Shown: positions 33,065-44,400 of the stretch, in pieces
How positions within the stretch are numbered: position 1 is the first letter of the stretch
Layout: every line of letters begins with the position of its first letter
Assembly (NCBI RefSeq): GCF_020497125.1
Contig: NC_059082.1
Span: 49,250,524 to 49,314,523, forward strand
Direction of reading: 5' to 3'
Source of the DNA: Mauremys mutica
Taxonomy: Eukaryota; Chordata; Testudines; Geoemydidae
Length of the DNA: 64,000 nucleotides
Made by a program: the position numbers and the translations under genes
The notes under the pieces: generated by a model
Database searches by the model: none
What the model was told of the DNA's origin: nothing
Seen by the model: only the letters and a program-made list of their open reading frames with translations

Positions 33065-33531
33065 TGCAGTGTTGGTCCAGCCATGTCGGTACCAGGATTT
33101 GAGAGAGACAAGGTGGGGAAGAAAATATCTTTTATTGGTAAACAATCTGTTCCATCATGTATTTAGCTGTGACACTCTGACAGGGCTGGCTCCAGGCACC
33201 AGTGGAGCAAGCAGGTGCTTGGGGCAGCCAACGGAAAGGGGCAGCATGTCCAGGTCTTCAGCAGCAATTCGGCGGTGGATCCCTCTTGGAGGGAAGAACC
33301 TGCTGCCGAATTGCTGCCGAAGAATGAAGCAGCGTGGTAGAGCAGCCGCCGAAGTGCCACCAATCATGGCTTTTTTTTTTCCCGCCGCTTGGGGAGGCAA
33401 AAATGCTGGAGCTGGCCCTGCACTCTGATTAAGTTTCCCAGACCCGAAGAAGAACTCCATGTAAGCTTGAAAGCTTGTATCTCTCACCAACAGAAGTTGG
33501 TCAGTAAAAGGTATGATCGCACCCACCATGT
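33065..33531. mobile_element. PLE-type fold-back, interrupted by a hAT MITE
   Basis: The left arm (gacaaggtggggaagaaaat, then atcttttattggtaaacaat) is the inverse of the right arm (caacagaagttggtcagtaa, then aaggtatgatcgcacccacc, then atgtc). The right part also has the caagcttgaaagcttgtatc type sequence common at PLE 3' ends. The hAT MITE 33181-33420 sits between the arms. Confidence 0.6.
33181..33420. mobile_element. hAT MITE nested in the PLE fold-back
   Basis: Left end CAGGGCTGGCTCCAGG, right end GCTGGAGCTGGCCCTG. Flanks are CACTCTGA at 33173-33180 and 33421-33428, a perfect 8-bp TSD. It shares layout and a T-rich run near the right end with 19134-19349. Removing it rejoins the fold-back sequence. 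Confidence 0.88.
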
Positions 33532-34102
33532 CACACTACGTTAGTATAAATCTAGCTTGTATTGGCGTAGCTTGCTGTGTATGAACAAGCTCAGAGCAGG
33601 ACATGCAAAAATACCCTTTCTTGCACACTGTGAGACGTCACAGATCATAGCCAGATAAGGGACCGCTGTCAGGACCTAATTAAAGGAAGGGGCAGGGTCT
33701 TTGAACAAGAGTCTTAGGCCTTGTCTACACTACAAGACTATTTCGAATCAACTTAGTTCGAATTTGTGGATTCGACCTTATGAAGTCGAATTTGTGTATC
33801 CATACTAAATACACTAATTCGAATTTCTGAGTCCACATTCACGGGGCCAGCGTCAACTTTGGAAGCGGTGCACTGTGGGAAGCTATCCCACAGTTCCCGC
33901 AGTCCCCGCTGCCCATTGGAATGCTGGGTAGAGCCCCCAATGCCTGCTGGGGGGAGAAATGTGTCGAGGGTGGTTTTGGGTAAGTGTCGTCATTGAATCG
34001 TCAATCACAACCTCCCTCCCTCCCTCCTTGAAAGCGCCTGTGGGCAATCTGTTCGTGCACTTTTCTGGTCAGTGACAGCGCGGACGCCACAGCACTGCAA
34101 GC

Positions 34103-34524
34103 ATGGAGCCCGCTGCGATCATCGCCGTTTTCTCCTCCTCGCACTTTATCGTCCACCTCTTCCACAGTCAGCTGCTGAGAAATTGGGCTACTTTTCAATG
34201 GTGCTGCAAGCACTGGGGGACCATAGGGGACGTTTTACAAACATCAACGTCGGGTGGCCGGGCAAGGTTCATGATGTGTGTGTTTTCAGGAACTGTGGGC
34301 TGCTCAGACGCCTGCAGGAAGGTAGTTTCTTCCCGGACCACGAAATAACTGTTGTGGATGTGCAGATGCCTATAGTCATCCTCGGGGACCCAGCCTGCCC
34401 GCTAATGCACTTGCTCATGAAGCCCTATACAGGCGCCTGGGACAGCGACAAGGAACTCTTCAAATACCAGCGAGCAGCGAGCAGCGTGACCTGTGACTGT
34501 TCAGTTTCTTTACAGAGAAGCTGA
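34103..34524 (+). pseudogene. Harbinger DDE transposase (HARBI1-like), internally deleted
   Basis: An ATG at 34103 gives a short MEPAAIIAV start. A different frame (about 34165-34480) then reads GYFSMVLQALGDHRGRFTNI, followed by NVGWPGKVHDVCVFRN and VILGDPACPLMHLLMKPYTG, which is the DDE_Tnp_4 core. The second catalytic Asp (in GDPACPL) is present. The first (normally in a DGT-x-I/V-P motif) and the Glu (normally V-E-x-A-F-G-R-L-K) are absent, because the gene lost an internal segment and its 3' part. A frameshift separates start and core. A poly(A) signal (aataaa) lies at 34621. Confidence 0.82.
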
Positions 34525-36089
34525 ACCTGCCCCTGTTTCTTTACCCAGTTACTGTTGACTCTCCTCTTCGGTTACATACCCCGTTCACCCCGTTACCCCC
34601 ACTTCCAGCACACGTGTAAAAATAAAATACATGTCCCATTATTACTTAACAAAGGTTTCTTTATTCATGACTTTTCGTGAAAGGGTTGAAACTGGGACGC
34701 AGGCTGTGCTGGGTAGGGTGTGCGGTGATGTAAAGACCGCCTCTAAACTCAAGGAATGACAGGCTCCTGCTCCTAGAGCGGTCCGCAGTGCCGGAAGGCT
34801 TCTTTCAACGGAGCCTGCCATCCCTCTTTATGGAATTCTGTGTGCGGGCGGATATGTGACCTTGTGGTGGAGGAGGACGGATACAGATTCCTCAGCTGCG
34901 TGACTCAGCGGTCCAGGACAAGGACCGCTGTATAAGATCTGTAACCGCCCTCCCCCGCTGCAAAGTCACATCTCCCCCACCCACACAGATCCTGGAAACC
35001 ACCTCCCATACCGACCAGGGTGCCTACTGACTGCACCGTGTGTGTGACCCGCTGCTGATCCTGCCCCCGTGTCTGTACCCTGGGAAAGGTGACTGTCCTA
35101 TGCAATTAACCACCCCCTTCCCCACGCCCCCCATTCAAACACAGTCTTCTTTGAAAAAACATAACGGAAACAGTAATTAACAGCAAAGCATTTTTATTAA
35201 TTAAGTAGACAGTTAGGGGATGGGACTGGGATTGGGACTACTGTGAGTCTGGAAGTGAAGGACTTCGGCAAATGTAGGGTATGAGAGCTTTTGGGTACTT
35301 GAGCACTGTGCTGTGGTGCAGTGACAGTATTCACGTCCCCGGCCGCCCCTCCTCCTGATTATTTTCGGTGAGGGGGGTATGGGACTTTGTGGCACGGGAA
35401 GTGCAGTTGCAGATACACTGCAGGGTGTCTCTGTCCTCCTGCGGTCCTGCAGAACATCCACAAGGCGCCTGAGTGTGTCCGTTTGCTCCCTCACTAGTCC
35501 AAGCAACGTTTCAGTCGCCTGCTTGTCTTCCTCACGCCACCTCTCCTCCCGTTCGCTGTGTGAGCGCTGGCACAGAGAGACGGTCTCCCTCCACTGGCTC
35601 TGCTGGTCCGCCTCTGCTAGGTAGCAGCCCATACGTTCCTCGAACATCTTGTCCCTTGTCTTTTTCTTTCGCCGCCTAATCTTTGCCAGCCTCTGCGAGG
35701 GGGATGCTGTGGCAGGTCTGGAGACAGTGAAAGCTGTGAGATGGGAAACAGGGAGTGAATTCCTTGCAAAGATACATTTTTGCGAACAATTAACTGAGTG
35801 TAGGCTGTCTCTGTGAATTCTGGGTTGAGATCCCTGTGCCTGCTGGGGCACAAATAATTTTCGCGGTGGAATCTGGGTAAATGTCGCCAGTCATTCCTTC
35901 CTCCGGGAAAGCAACGGCAGACAATCATTTCAAGCCCGTTTTCCCAGAATTGCCCTGGCATACGCCATAGCGTGGCAACCATGGACACTGTTTTGCCTTT
36001 TGTGTATGTCACCGTATGTGTACTAGATGCCGCTGACAGAGGCGGTCCAGCAGCCCTACACAGCAGCATGCTTTTGCTTTTGCATGACA

Positions 36090-36900
36090 GCAGAGATGGT
36101 TACCAGCCATATTGTACCATCTACCATACCATAAATTGGTAACAAGATGGTAATAAGATGGGCATGGTTACCTGTCCTTTTGCACTGCCCCATTTGGGGC
36201 TGTCATAAGTGCCCCTGGCCAAGCAGCCAGGGGCGCAAAAGCAAAAATTGGGAATGACTCCCTGAGTCAATCCCTCCTTTTTGGTATCTAAAAATAGAAT
36301 CAGTCCTGCCTAGATTATGGGCAAGTGTACTAGAGAACCACGGTATCATAGAACCAGAGAGCACAGCTGCTCTGTGTCCGATCCTGCATAAATTTGGAGC
36401 TGTATGCTATTCACAGGGGGTGCTCCTGCAACAACACCACCTGTTCATTCCGGCCTTCCCACAGCCTTCCTGGGCTACCATACCATTGTCCCACCACTTG
36501 TGTGATGAAGTAATAAAGAATGCAGGAATAAGACACAGTGACTTGTTTGTGAGAAATGAGTGGAAGGAAGCCTCCAGCTGCAATGATAGTCCAGGCAGGA
36601 CATTAATTACTGTGGATGAAGGAGCCCATCATCCCTCTGCTAGTCCAGGGGCAATTCAATCTTTTCTTTACACAGGAAGGGTGGGGGCTGATGGAGCTCA
36701 GCCCCCTGTTGCAATGATGAGGACAGTTACCAGCCATACTGCACCACCTACCATGAAAAATTAGGGCCAGGCGCCCTTGATCGACCTCACAGATGCTAGT
36801 ACGCATGGTTACCAGTCCTTTTGCACTGCCCCATGTGCCAATAGGCTGATGATGAGGACGGATACCAGTCGTTTTGTACCATCAGCCATCCATAGCGTGG
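36090..36900 (+). repeat. Degenerate repeats in the Harbinger intron
   Basis: Blocks such as gatggttaccagccatattg (36096), gacagttaccagccatactg (36722), tggttaccagtccttttgca (36806) and ggataccagtcgttttgtac (36859) recur, each followed by a cca-type run. They read as a loose YQPYC or YQSFC peptide. Their function is unknown. They may be a decayed internal repeat characteristic of this element family. Confidence 0.5.
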
Positions 36901-37339
36901 GGGGAGCAAGGATGTTGGTGTTGAGTGCTGCACCATCGCGTCTATCTGCAGCATTCAGTAAAGATAGGGTGACATGTAAAAGAGTCAACAGAGGATTGTT
37001 TTCACTTCTGGTGGTGGGTGGGGTGTGTGCGCAAATTGCCGAACTATGCCCTGACCCACCGCAGACACTGTGTTTGACCCTAGAAGCATTTGGAGCTCAT
37101 CCAAGAATGCAAATACTTTTCGGAGACAGCAGGAACTGTGGGATACCTTGCGTCCTCATTCCCCCCTCCCTCCATGAGCGTCCATTATATTCTTTGGCTT
37201 TCCGTTACGCTCGTCACGCAGCTGCGTGCTGAGTCTGTGCTATGCCGTCTGTCCGTAGATTTTTTAAAAATACTTTGGACCAGGCGTAAAATTACAGTAA
37301 TTACCCTAATTAGATGCAGGAGTCTCCGAGCGAGATCAC

Positions 37340-37621
37340 CCTGAGGACGGTCACTGAAGGAGATAGAGAGCGCATGCTGCGTGAAAGCTAGCACGAACCA
37401 GGGCCCGATGCAGCCGTGTTCGGGGAGGCAGTGCTCCCTGAGTACCTCATGAAAGCCTTGCGCGGAAAAGTGTGCTACCACGGAGCACCCAATAAGGCAG
37501 CTCTCCCCAGGAACCTCCTGCTGTTGCTTTTCGATTAACGCAAGGAGAGCTTCGTGGAGATCTCCAAGGATGATTTCTGTTCTATCCCCATATATAGAGA
37601 GCCCTCCTTTTCACACACTTA
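37340..37621 (+). pseudogene. Unassigned coding remnant in the Harbinger intron
   Basis: The plus-strand frame beginning near 37340 is readable for about 92 codons with two in-frame stops (about 37389 and 37537). It gives the segments FGEAVLPEYLMKALRGKV, YHGAPNKAALPRNLLLLLF and ESFVEISKDDFCSIPIYREP before a terminal taa near 37619. Composition looks coding, unlike the surroundings. I recognise no family. It lies antisense within the intron of the Myb-like gene and could be a third gene of this Harbinger lineage or captured sequence. Confidence 0.4.
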
Positions 37622-38585
37622 AGATTCCTGTTATATTAAGAATAAAAGTTAACATGGTTAAAGCACTTACCGACTGCTCCTTCCCCTGATTCAGGATCCG
37701 GGTTCATGGCCAGGGAGGGTTGGTAGGGGATCTCCGTGACGGTGATGAATAGATCCTGGCTGTCGGGGAAACCAGCGTTGTAAGCGCTCTCGCCTGCCTC
37801 GTCCTCCACAAACCCTTCCTCATCTTCCCCATCCGCGAACATCGCCGAGGAACTGTCCGTCGACACTGTCCCATCATCAGAGTCCATGCTCACTGGTGGG
37901 GCAGTGGTGGCAGGCTCCGTAGCGTCCGTTTGCCGGTTTGATTTTTTGGTAGCCTTGTCTGGGGTCCTTTATTTTCACGCGGCACTGCGTTGCATCCCGG
38001 CTGTATCCTCTGTCTGTATCATGGCTTTGGAGACCTTCTCGTAGGTCTTTGCATTCCGTGTTTTGGAGCGCAGCTCTGAAAGCACAGACTCCTCGCCCCA
38101 CACACCGATCAGATCAAAGAGTTCCCAGTCAGTCTATGCTGGGTCCCTCTTTCTATTCACAGATAACATGAACTCCTCTGCTGGAGAGCTCTGCATCGTG
38201 GCAGGTGCTGCGGAGCTCGCCCCGATGTCCAGCCAGGACGTCAGATTCAAAGTGCCCAGACAGGAAAATGAATTCAAATTTTCCCGGGTCATTTCCTGTG
38301 TGGCTGGTCAGAGAATCCAAGCTCCGACTGCTGTCCAGAGCGTGGTGCACTGTGGGATAGCTCCCGGAGCTACTAAGTTCGATTTGCATCCACACCTAGC
38401 CTAATTCGAGCTAGCCATGTCGAATTTAGCGTTACTCCACCTGTCGGGGTGGAGTACCGAATTCGAACTAAAGAGCCCTCTAGTTCGAATTAAATGGCTT
38501 CCTGGTGTGGACGGTTGAGCGGTTAGTTCGAATTAACGCTGCTAAATTCGAATTAAAGTCCTAGTGTAGACCAGGCCTTAGATGA

Positions 38586-38715
38586 TGACTCTGGTTTCAA
38601 ATCTCAGCTTTGCCACTCTTCTGGTGTGACTTTGGGCAAAACATGTAATCACTCTGTACTTCAGTCCCCATCTGTAAATGATATTTCCTTTGTGTGTCTT
38701 GCCTCTTTAGATTGT
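38586..38715 (+). mobile_element. MIR-type SINE
   Basis: ctctggtttcaaatctcagc, then tttgccactcttctggtgtg, actttgggcaaaacatgtaa and ccatctgtaaatgat follow the MIR head-core order. It directly abuts the Harbinger TSD. Confidence 0.72.
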
Positions 38716-38716
38716 A

Positions 38717-39148
38717 AATAGAGCTGGGCAAAGTTTTTCAGCTGAAACTTTTTTCAGCAAAAAATGCAGATTTGGTGACACTGAAACTTTTTGTGAATTT
38801 GTGTCTGTTTTGCAGAACTGTTTGTGTAAAAAAACAAGCAAAAGTCTGAAAAAGACAACTTTACAATTTTTCCATTCAAAGTGACTTTTGGTTTTGAAAT
38901 TTCCTTCAGTTGTACTTTTAAAAAATTTAAAAAACATTTAAAAATGCTCAAAATCTAAATGAAATGGTTTGTTTCGAGTCAAATGAAACATTTTGTTAGA
39001 CTTAAAACAGAAACTGTTTTGAGCTTTTTCAATTCACCAAAAATTTTGAAATATTTCAGTTTCTGGATGACCGGAAATAAATTCTGTCCCCCTTGATTTT
39101 TCAGAATTGCCACTGGACCAAAAACCAGTTATTCTCACAGAGCTCTAC
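38717..39148. mobile_element. AT-rich MITE with short inverted ends
   Basis: The left edge tagagctgggc and the right edge cagagctcta are weak inverted repeats. The interior is AT-rich with many self-complementary ctgaaactttt/aaaagtttcag-type stretches. No ORF of interest. Superfamily not determined. Confidence 0.45.
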
Positions 39149-39161
39149 TTCTAAATTCTTT

Positions 39162-39265
39162 GGGTCAGGCACTGTATCATGCTTTCTGTTTGTGCTGCAC
39201 TTAGCACAATGGGACCCTGATCTCAGCTAGAGCCAGTGAGTAAGAATCCTACAGTAGTAACACCT
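39162..39265 (+). mobile_element. Old SINE/LINE 3' tail (CR1/L3-like)
   Basis: ttctgtttgtgctgcactta, then gcacaatgggaccctgatct and cagctagagcc match the tail seen at 13355 and 29035. Confidence 0.55.
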
Positions 39266-39269
39266 CTCA

Positions 39270-41280
39270 GCACAGGAGTCTGATTTCCAAAGCTGAAGTT
39301 GACTTTTGGGTTCCTCCTGGAGTAGGCAGTCACCATCTTTTGCTGGAATAAAGCCACTTTGTAAATCATAACTTCACTTCAGTCAATCAGAGCCTTCCTC
39401 TCTTAAACTTTTTGGGCATTCCTTTCATGGTTCTGGATGTCACCTAGTGCAGATCGCTCCATTTCACAAGTCCTTGGGGGTGGGGGTGGGGTGTTTGGTT
39501 TGTATACAATTCTATTTGCTTTTCCCTCTCTTACTCTTTAAGGGGAAACAGTATCTTGTTTGGAAGCTAAAGACTAGAAATGATTTATATGTTCATAAGT
39601 ACAGTGCTGGCTCCCTTTATTTTGGCAACAGCGTTGTTTGCGTCTTTTGAATCATTCCTTCTCCCAAACCCCTCATGAGATATGAATTTCAAAACAGCCA
39701 GGCAACCGGATGGCTTAGGAGATTAATGGCTGGCTTCTAAAGCCCTTTACTTCTGGATCACTGCAAATCGGCTCAGGTTGGTAGTGAGCAGCAGTCTTTG
39801 CCATCTAATGGATGGAGATCCAGTGACCTATAAGAAATGAGTTGGGGGAGTGCCTTGGTCTATAATTTCTAGTAGACAGGTGCTCACTGCATAGAAAACA
39901 CCATCCTACAGGGCAGTGTTAGCAGCAGGGCTAGGAATGGGCTATGGAGCCAACACTGTTGTGATGTTTCAGCCTGTAGGACTATGTCTTTCTCAGCAAA
40001 AATCAATCTAGCTGGTGGTCAGCACTCTGATGAGCACCTAAACAGAGACAAAATGGATTCCAAACTACCCCTTCTCTTTGTTAAGTGTCTTGTGCCCATT
40101 GCCTTGGCATCTGGGCGAATATTGTAATAGCACCACGCATCCCCATTCGTCTGCCCACAATGAGCAACAGTGCTCTTCCCCCATCCAATAGACCTTCCCC
40201 CCAGCAGGAGAGAGATCACAAAACTAGTTGCTTTTTGGGGACAAAGGGCACCTAGTTTAGTCCTCCACAATCTGCCTAGAAAGGCCACCTAGGCTCAGCT
40301 GTGGGTGGAACCATACGTATGGGTCCTCCAGAAGCTAGAGGAGCTGGGAACCAGGCAGAAGCCAATCAGAGCCCAGCAGGCTGGATAAAAAGAGCTGGCT
40401 GCTTCTTAAGTTCCAGGGGTCAGTTCTGGGGGAAGCTGGGATTGGGGGAAGCTGGGCCTTGTCAGGCTAACTCTGACTGCAGGTTTTTATTGAGTCAGTG
40501 ATAGACTCTATTGCTTACTTTGTGGCAGGTGAGGCCCGGTGGCATCCTGAGCTAGATATGAATTTGGCTGCTGTAGGACGAGGTCAGATTCCTTTGTAAG
40601 ATGCTCCATTGACTCAGATGGGTCTGGGACAGACACCCGCAGCTGGGTGCCATCAAACTTCTTACTGCACTTCAGCCACTGGGCTTCACAGCCTCCCCCA
40701 GCACCCTCAGATGCCCCCTGACTAGGAGACGAGGTGGAAGAGAATCCTGCAGATGTCTAACTACCCAGAACCACCCTGAGATCCATCCCCTCAGACAGGA
40801 AGGAAGGGAGCCAGAAAACATATACCAAATCCCATACGGAGGCAATCAATACCTCCCGGTCTGTTGTAGCAAAGGTTGCTGATACATCTAATAAAAATCA
40901 GCACAACCACCTTGATCTTTGTCCATCACTTAAAATGAGATCATAGACCAAAGTCCCCAGCTGACACTGTCTCCATGCTACACATGTGTCACACTGGTAG
41001 GGATCCAGGAAGTCAGAGGACTCTGCATGAAGCTGGGGTCGCTCTGCCATAGCCTTATTAATAATCTTCCTCTGAAAGGGAAGCTTAAAAGCATGGCAGT
41101 AACTGACAAGGGCATTAATGGCTTGAGCCAGGGTCTATTTATTACTTGTTTTAGAGTGGCTGGCATATTGCTATACTGAAGGCACATAGGGTTTTTTCAC
41201 AACACAGTTACTGTTAGCTTCACAATAACCATCCTGCATCTGGTCTACAATCTCTCTTTGTACCCATGTTTCTGGGAATG
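39270..41280. other. No gene; one LTR-like promoter patch
   Basis: Mostly unclassified. At about 40360-40400, a CCAAT box (gccaatcagagc) is followed about 20 bp later by ggataaaaag, a TATA-like box, as in U3 of an LTR. A fragment of an LTR (about 40295-40500) is possible, but no ends are visible. About 39700-39800 could be a degraded tRNA-like SINE. Confidence 0.35.
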
Positions 41281-41284
41281 CTTA

Positions 41285-41430
41285 GGCCTTGTCTACAGTT
41301 GGGAACAGCAGTCAATGGCCAGAAATCACATCCCACATGAGGACAAGGGCAAGCCAGGGTTTTCACCCATTGAGCTAATAGGGGTTGGTCCAGAGTGCAT
41401 GCAGATGAGGCTTAGTTTAGGCCTAAAATG
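41285..41430. mobile_element. Possible Harbinger-like MITE fragment
   Basis: The left end ggccttgtctacag preceded by tta (41282-41284) resembles the left end and TSD of the Harbinger at 33717. A clear matching right end is not visible before ggcctaaa near 41419-41426. Confidence 0.3.
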
Positions 41431-44400
41431 CTGATGAGCTCCCTGCTGTTCATGTGCCCTCTCTGATTCCCAGCCTCCAGCTTTGGAGAGAGGATGACAC
41501 TGTGAGGGAAAGAGAGATTCGTTGTCTTTCTAAGCAAATCTTCGCCCTTGTCTGGCAAGTGGAGAGGAAAATAAACTCCAGTGAAGGATCCTTTAACTCT
41601 CTCTTCCCGAGTGAAAATGAATGTGCCCCCCCCATCCCGTTGCCCTGTAAATTTCCCTGACTGTGAAATATCTTCCAGATATAGTAAAAAGATGGATTTG
41701 GGGATTTTTTTAAACATCTTTAACTGCTGTGTATATTTCCAGGGAGACGTAATAAGCGCTACAGCTAATTTATCTGCGTCTATTGTAAATATTTTCAGGA
41801 GATAGCAGAAAGGATTTCAAACACATGGCTCCAAGGATCGGCACACAGCACAAGCAGTGTCTGAGGGACACCTTTAACCCTTTCAGTACTGCATCCCTTC
41901 CTTCCCTTTCCCCACCACGGAGCAGATCACCCATACACCTGTGCTCCCCAGGACCTCACTGATGTGCGTGGACTGGGGTTTGTACGTTTCACCAGCACAT
42001 TGATTCCTAGCTTCTCTCTCCCCATTTCTGTGATCTTGTGCTAGGGTAATGGGTGTTTATTGTGGTGCTCAGCCATACACCCAGTACCAGGCCTGCCTGA
42101 GGGCAGGCAGCAGAGACTGTGGGCAGCGCGAGGCTATTCAGGTTTTCCCTGGGGATCACACTGGGGTTAATGCAAACGGAGCCGTGCGGGGAGGCTCTAG
42201 TGCTGAAGCACAGCCAGCCTGTTGGCCACAGTATGTGCTCCTCTGAAGGCTGGCACATCTTGCAGCTCAGTGCCCCCTAACAGCAAGCTGGGATATTGGG
42301 TCTGCCCACTGAATCCCTAAACACTAGTTGGGATGGAGGAGAGAATGCTAGGGGCCAGGCTGTGGTGGGCTCCAGGTTGTGTGCCCAGAGGTAAAGGGAA
42401 GGAGGGGGTGAGCACACAGAGCCCTTGTGCCCCATGGTACAGGCACAGTCAGCACGTTGTATGGAGCCACTGCTGTAGGATAGTGACTGACTCTTGGAAA
42501 GGAACAAGGTGCAAGTATGGCCATGGTCCCTCCCTTCCGCCTGTACTGCCCAGCATACCCATGGAGATGGCCTCAGAGCAGCTGCTCCAGCCTATGCTCC
42601 ATTGAGTCCCTGGCTGAGTGGGCACATTCCTCTGCCTGCCCATCACCCGGGCTGGCCTGGAGAGTGGACTCTCATCCTTCCCTTTGATTAGGAATGACTC
42701 TGAGAAATGCAGGGCTTGAGAGGAGAGCAGGTGGAGAACAGGCAGCAATGCTGCAGTGCCCCGTGTGATTGAGTTGCCCTCCCCCGGCTCCCTGTGCTAC
42801 ACAACTCAGTGGCGCCCTCCAGAAGTCCTGCTCCTTGGGTGCCCGGGCCCAGCATTCAGCAGCAGCTGCCGCTGAGCACCCAGTGATGGCAAATCAGGAG
42901 CAAGGCAGAAGCAGTTGGAGAAGAGCAGCAGCAGCTGGTGTATGGAGCAGGCCAATTAGGCGTCAAGCTGGAAGGTCTAGAACTTGCTGCTAAGGTTGGT
43001 AACTTTCCAGGCAAAGTGAGGGCTGAATGTGGGAGGAGCAAAGGTCTCTCGTTGTGCAAGCTGGCCTCAGCAGGGACCACCATGAGGTCCCATTAAGTAC
43101 AGTTAATGTAATTACATGGATACTACTGTATTGTATGCCCAGTGTGTCCTGAAGCCATGCCATCCCCAAGGCTGAACAGGCATGCCACAGGGCTTTCTCC
43201 GAACCAGGCTGGGGTGAGGATAAACATGACAGGGAGCAGGGAGAGCAGGAACTCCGGGTTGATTTGATTGTAGCCTGAGCTCCTCAAGGTTCTGTTTTGA
43301 CTGTTAAAAACTCTCCATTCTAAAACAAATCCTCCCCACCCCCCTTTGGAACGTCCCTCTTCACCTTGCTGATCTGCTCTGCCTTTGATCCCTTTTCATT
43401 TCTCTTAATTGATGGTGATTTTGCCAAGTTGTCCAAAACTTTGTTTCGGCTGGAATTCTACAACAATAAGCCCCTTTCTCTAGCTCCGGCCACATCTGTC
43501 CTGCAGCTTCTTGCTCCCAAAACCTTTCCAGGGGTCAGTGATTTCAGAAGAGTCATAAAAGCCTGCCTAGGCCTCCCTCTCATGACATAGCTGGTCTTTC
43601 AGGGCACGGCTGGGCTGCTGCAGCTGGGGTGTCAGCCTCCAAGAAGAACAGACTTTTGGAAGGATCTGCAATAGGGGGCTTGCACTAGGGGAAGATGGAG
43701 TTGGGGGCAGGGAGATGTGTGACGAGGTGTCTTGTTAGAAAGGAATATTGTGAAGTCTGGATTTTCCATGCTGTCTGCAGAATCCCTTCTTATTCAGGAT
43801 GAGCTTTGCGGTGCAGATCCAGATTGAAAAATTTCTGAGTCTCCAGGGTGCTGCGACCAGGGATTTTGGTGCTGGCCCCCTGTAGATATGTCCCCAGCTG
43901 GCAATGTTCTGATCCGTATGCAAAGTTCAGGCACATTTGGATCCTGGGCCTGGGATCAAAGCAGCTGTTCTGGGCTCTTTTGGAGATCTACATTCAGTTT
44001 GCTCCCTGCATTTCAGGCTCAGGTGTCATCCTGGGCTGGAACTGATTCCAGCTTTGATTATATAGGCACATTACCTGTACTGGGCCAGCACGTGCAATCC
44101 TCAGCCAGGGCTTCCATCTCTTGCGCTTGCATTTACCCAATGGGGGTGAAGATTTGATTTAGCTCAGCTTTGAGGTTCACATGTGACCAGTGAAATTGGT
44201 TAATTAATTTGGTGGATTTTCATGTTTGTTAAAATGAAGAGACCGGTAGCCCTTCGTAGTATTGTCAAGCCCAGTGCACGCTACCCACACGGTCCTGACA
44301 TGCAGCATCTGCTGCCTTTCCTATCCTGGGTCACCACACAATTCCACCAAGGCTCCTCAATCCTGATCTGCAGTCCCCCTGTTGTTCCAGCTTTGGTCTC

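Larger units (their letters stand above)
35213..38196 (-). pseudogene. Harbinger Myb/SANT-like gene, two exons
   Basis: Exon 1 is complement(37671..38196): ATG at 38196, then DLIGVWGEESVLSELRSKTR and KTYEKVSKAM, and in another frame GYSRDATQCRVKIKDPRQGY. Together these form a Myb/SANT-like trihelix. An acidic stretch follows, up to the donor gtaagt at 37670. The intron (35718-37670) ends at an ag acceptor. Exon 2, complement(35213..35717), encodes SQRLAKIRRRKKKTRDKMFE and a coiled-coil-like Glu/Arg-rich tail. In Harbingers this protein helps the transposase enter the nucleus and bind DNA ends. A stop replaces an early codon (about 38135) and at least one frameshift lies in the Myb domain. A minus-strand poly(A) signal lies near 35195. 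Confidence 0.78.
33717..38577. mobile_element. 4.86-kb PIF/Harbinger transposon
   Basis: The left end GGCCTTGTCTACACTAC and the right end, inverted, GGCCTGGTCTACACTAG define the termini. The TSD is TTA on both sides (33714-33716 and 38578-38580). Subterminal regions at both ends carry many ttcgaatt motifs, probable transposase-binding repeats. Inside are a transposase remnant (+, 34103-34524), a two-exon Myb/SANT-like gene (-, 35213-38196) and an unassigned coding remnant (+, 37340-37621). Autonomous Harbinger elements encode exactly this pair, a DDE nuclease and a Myb-like partner. Both genes are damaged, so the copy is dead. Confidence 0.88.
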
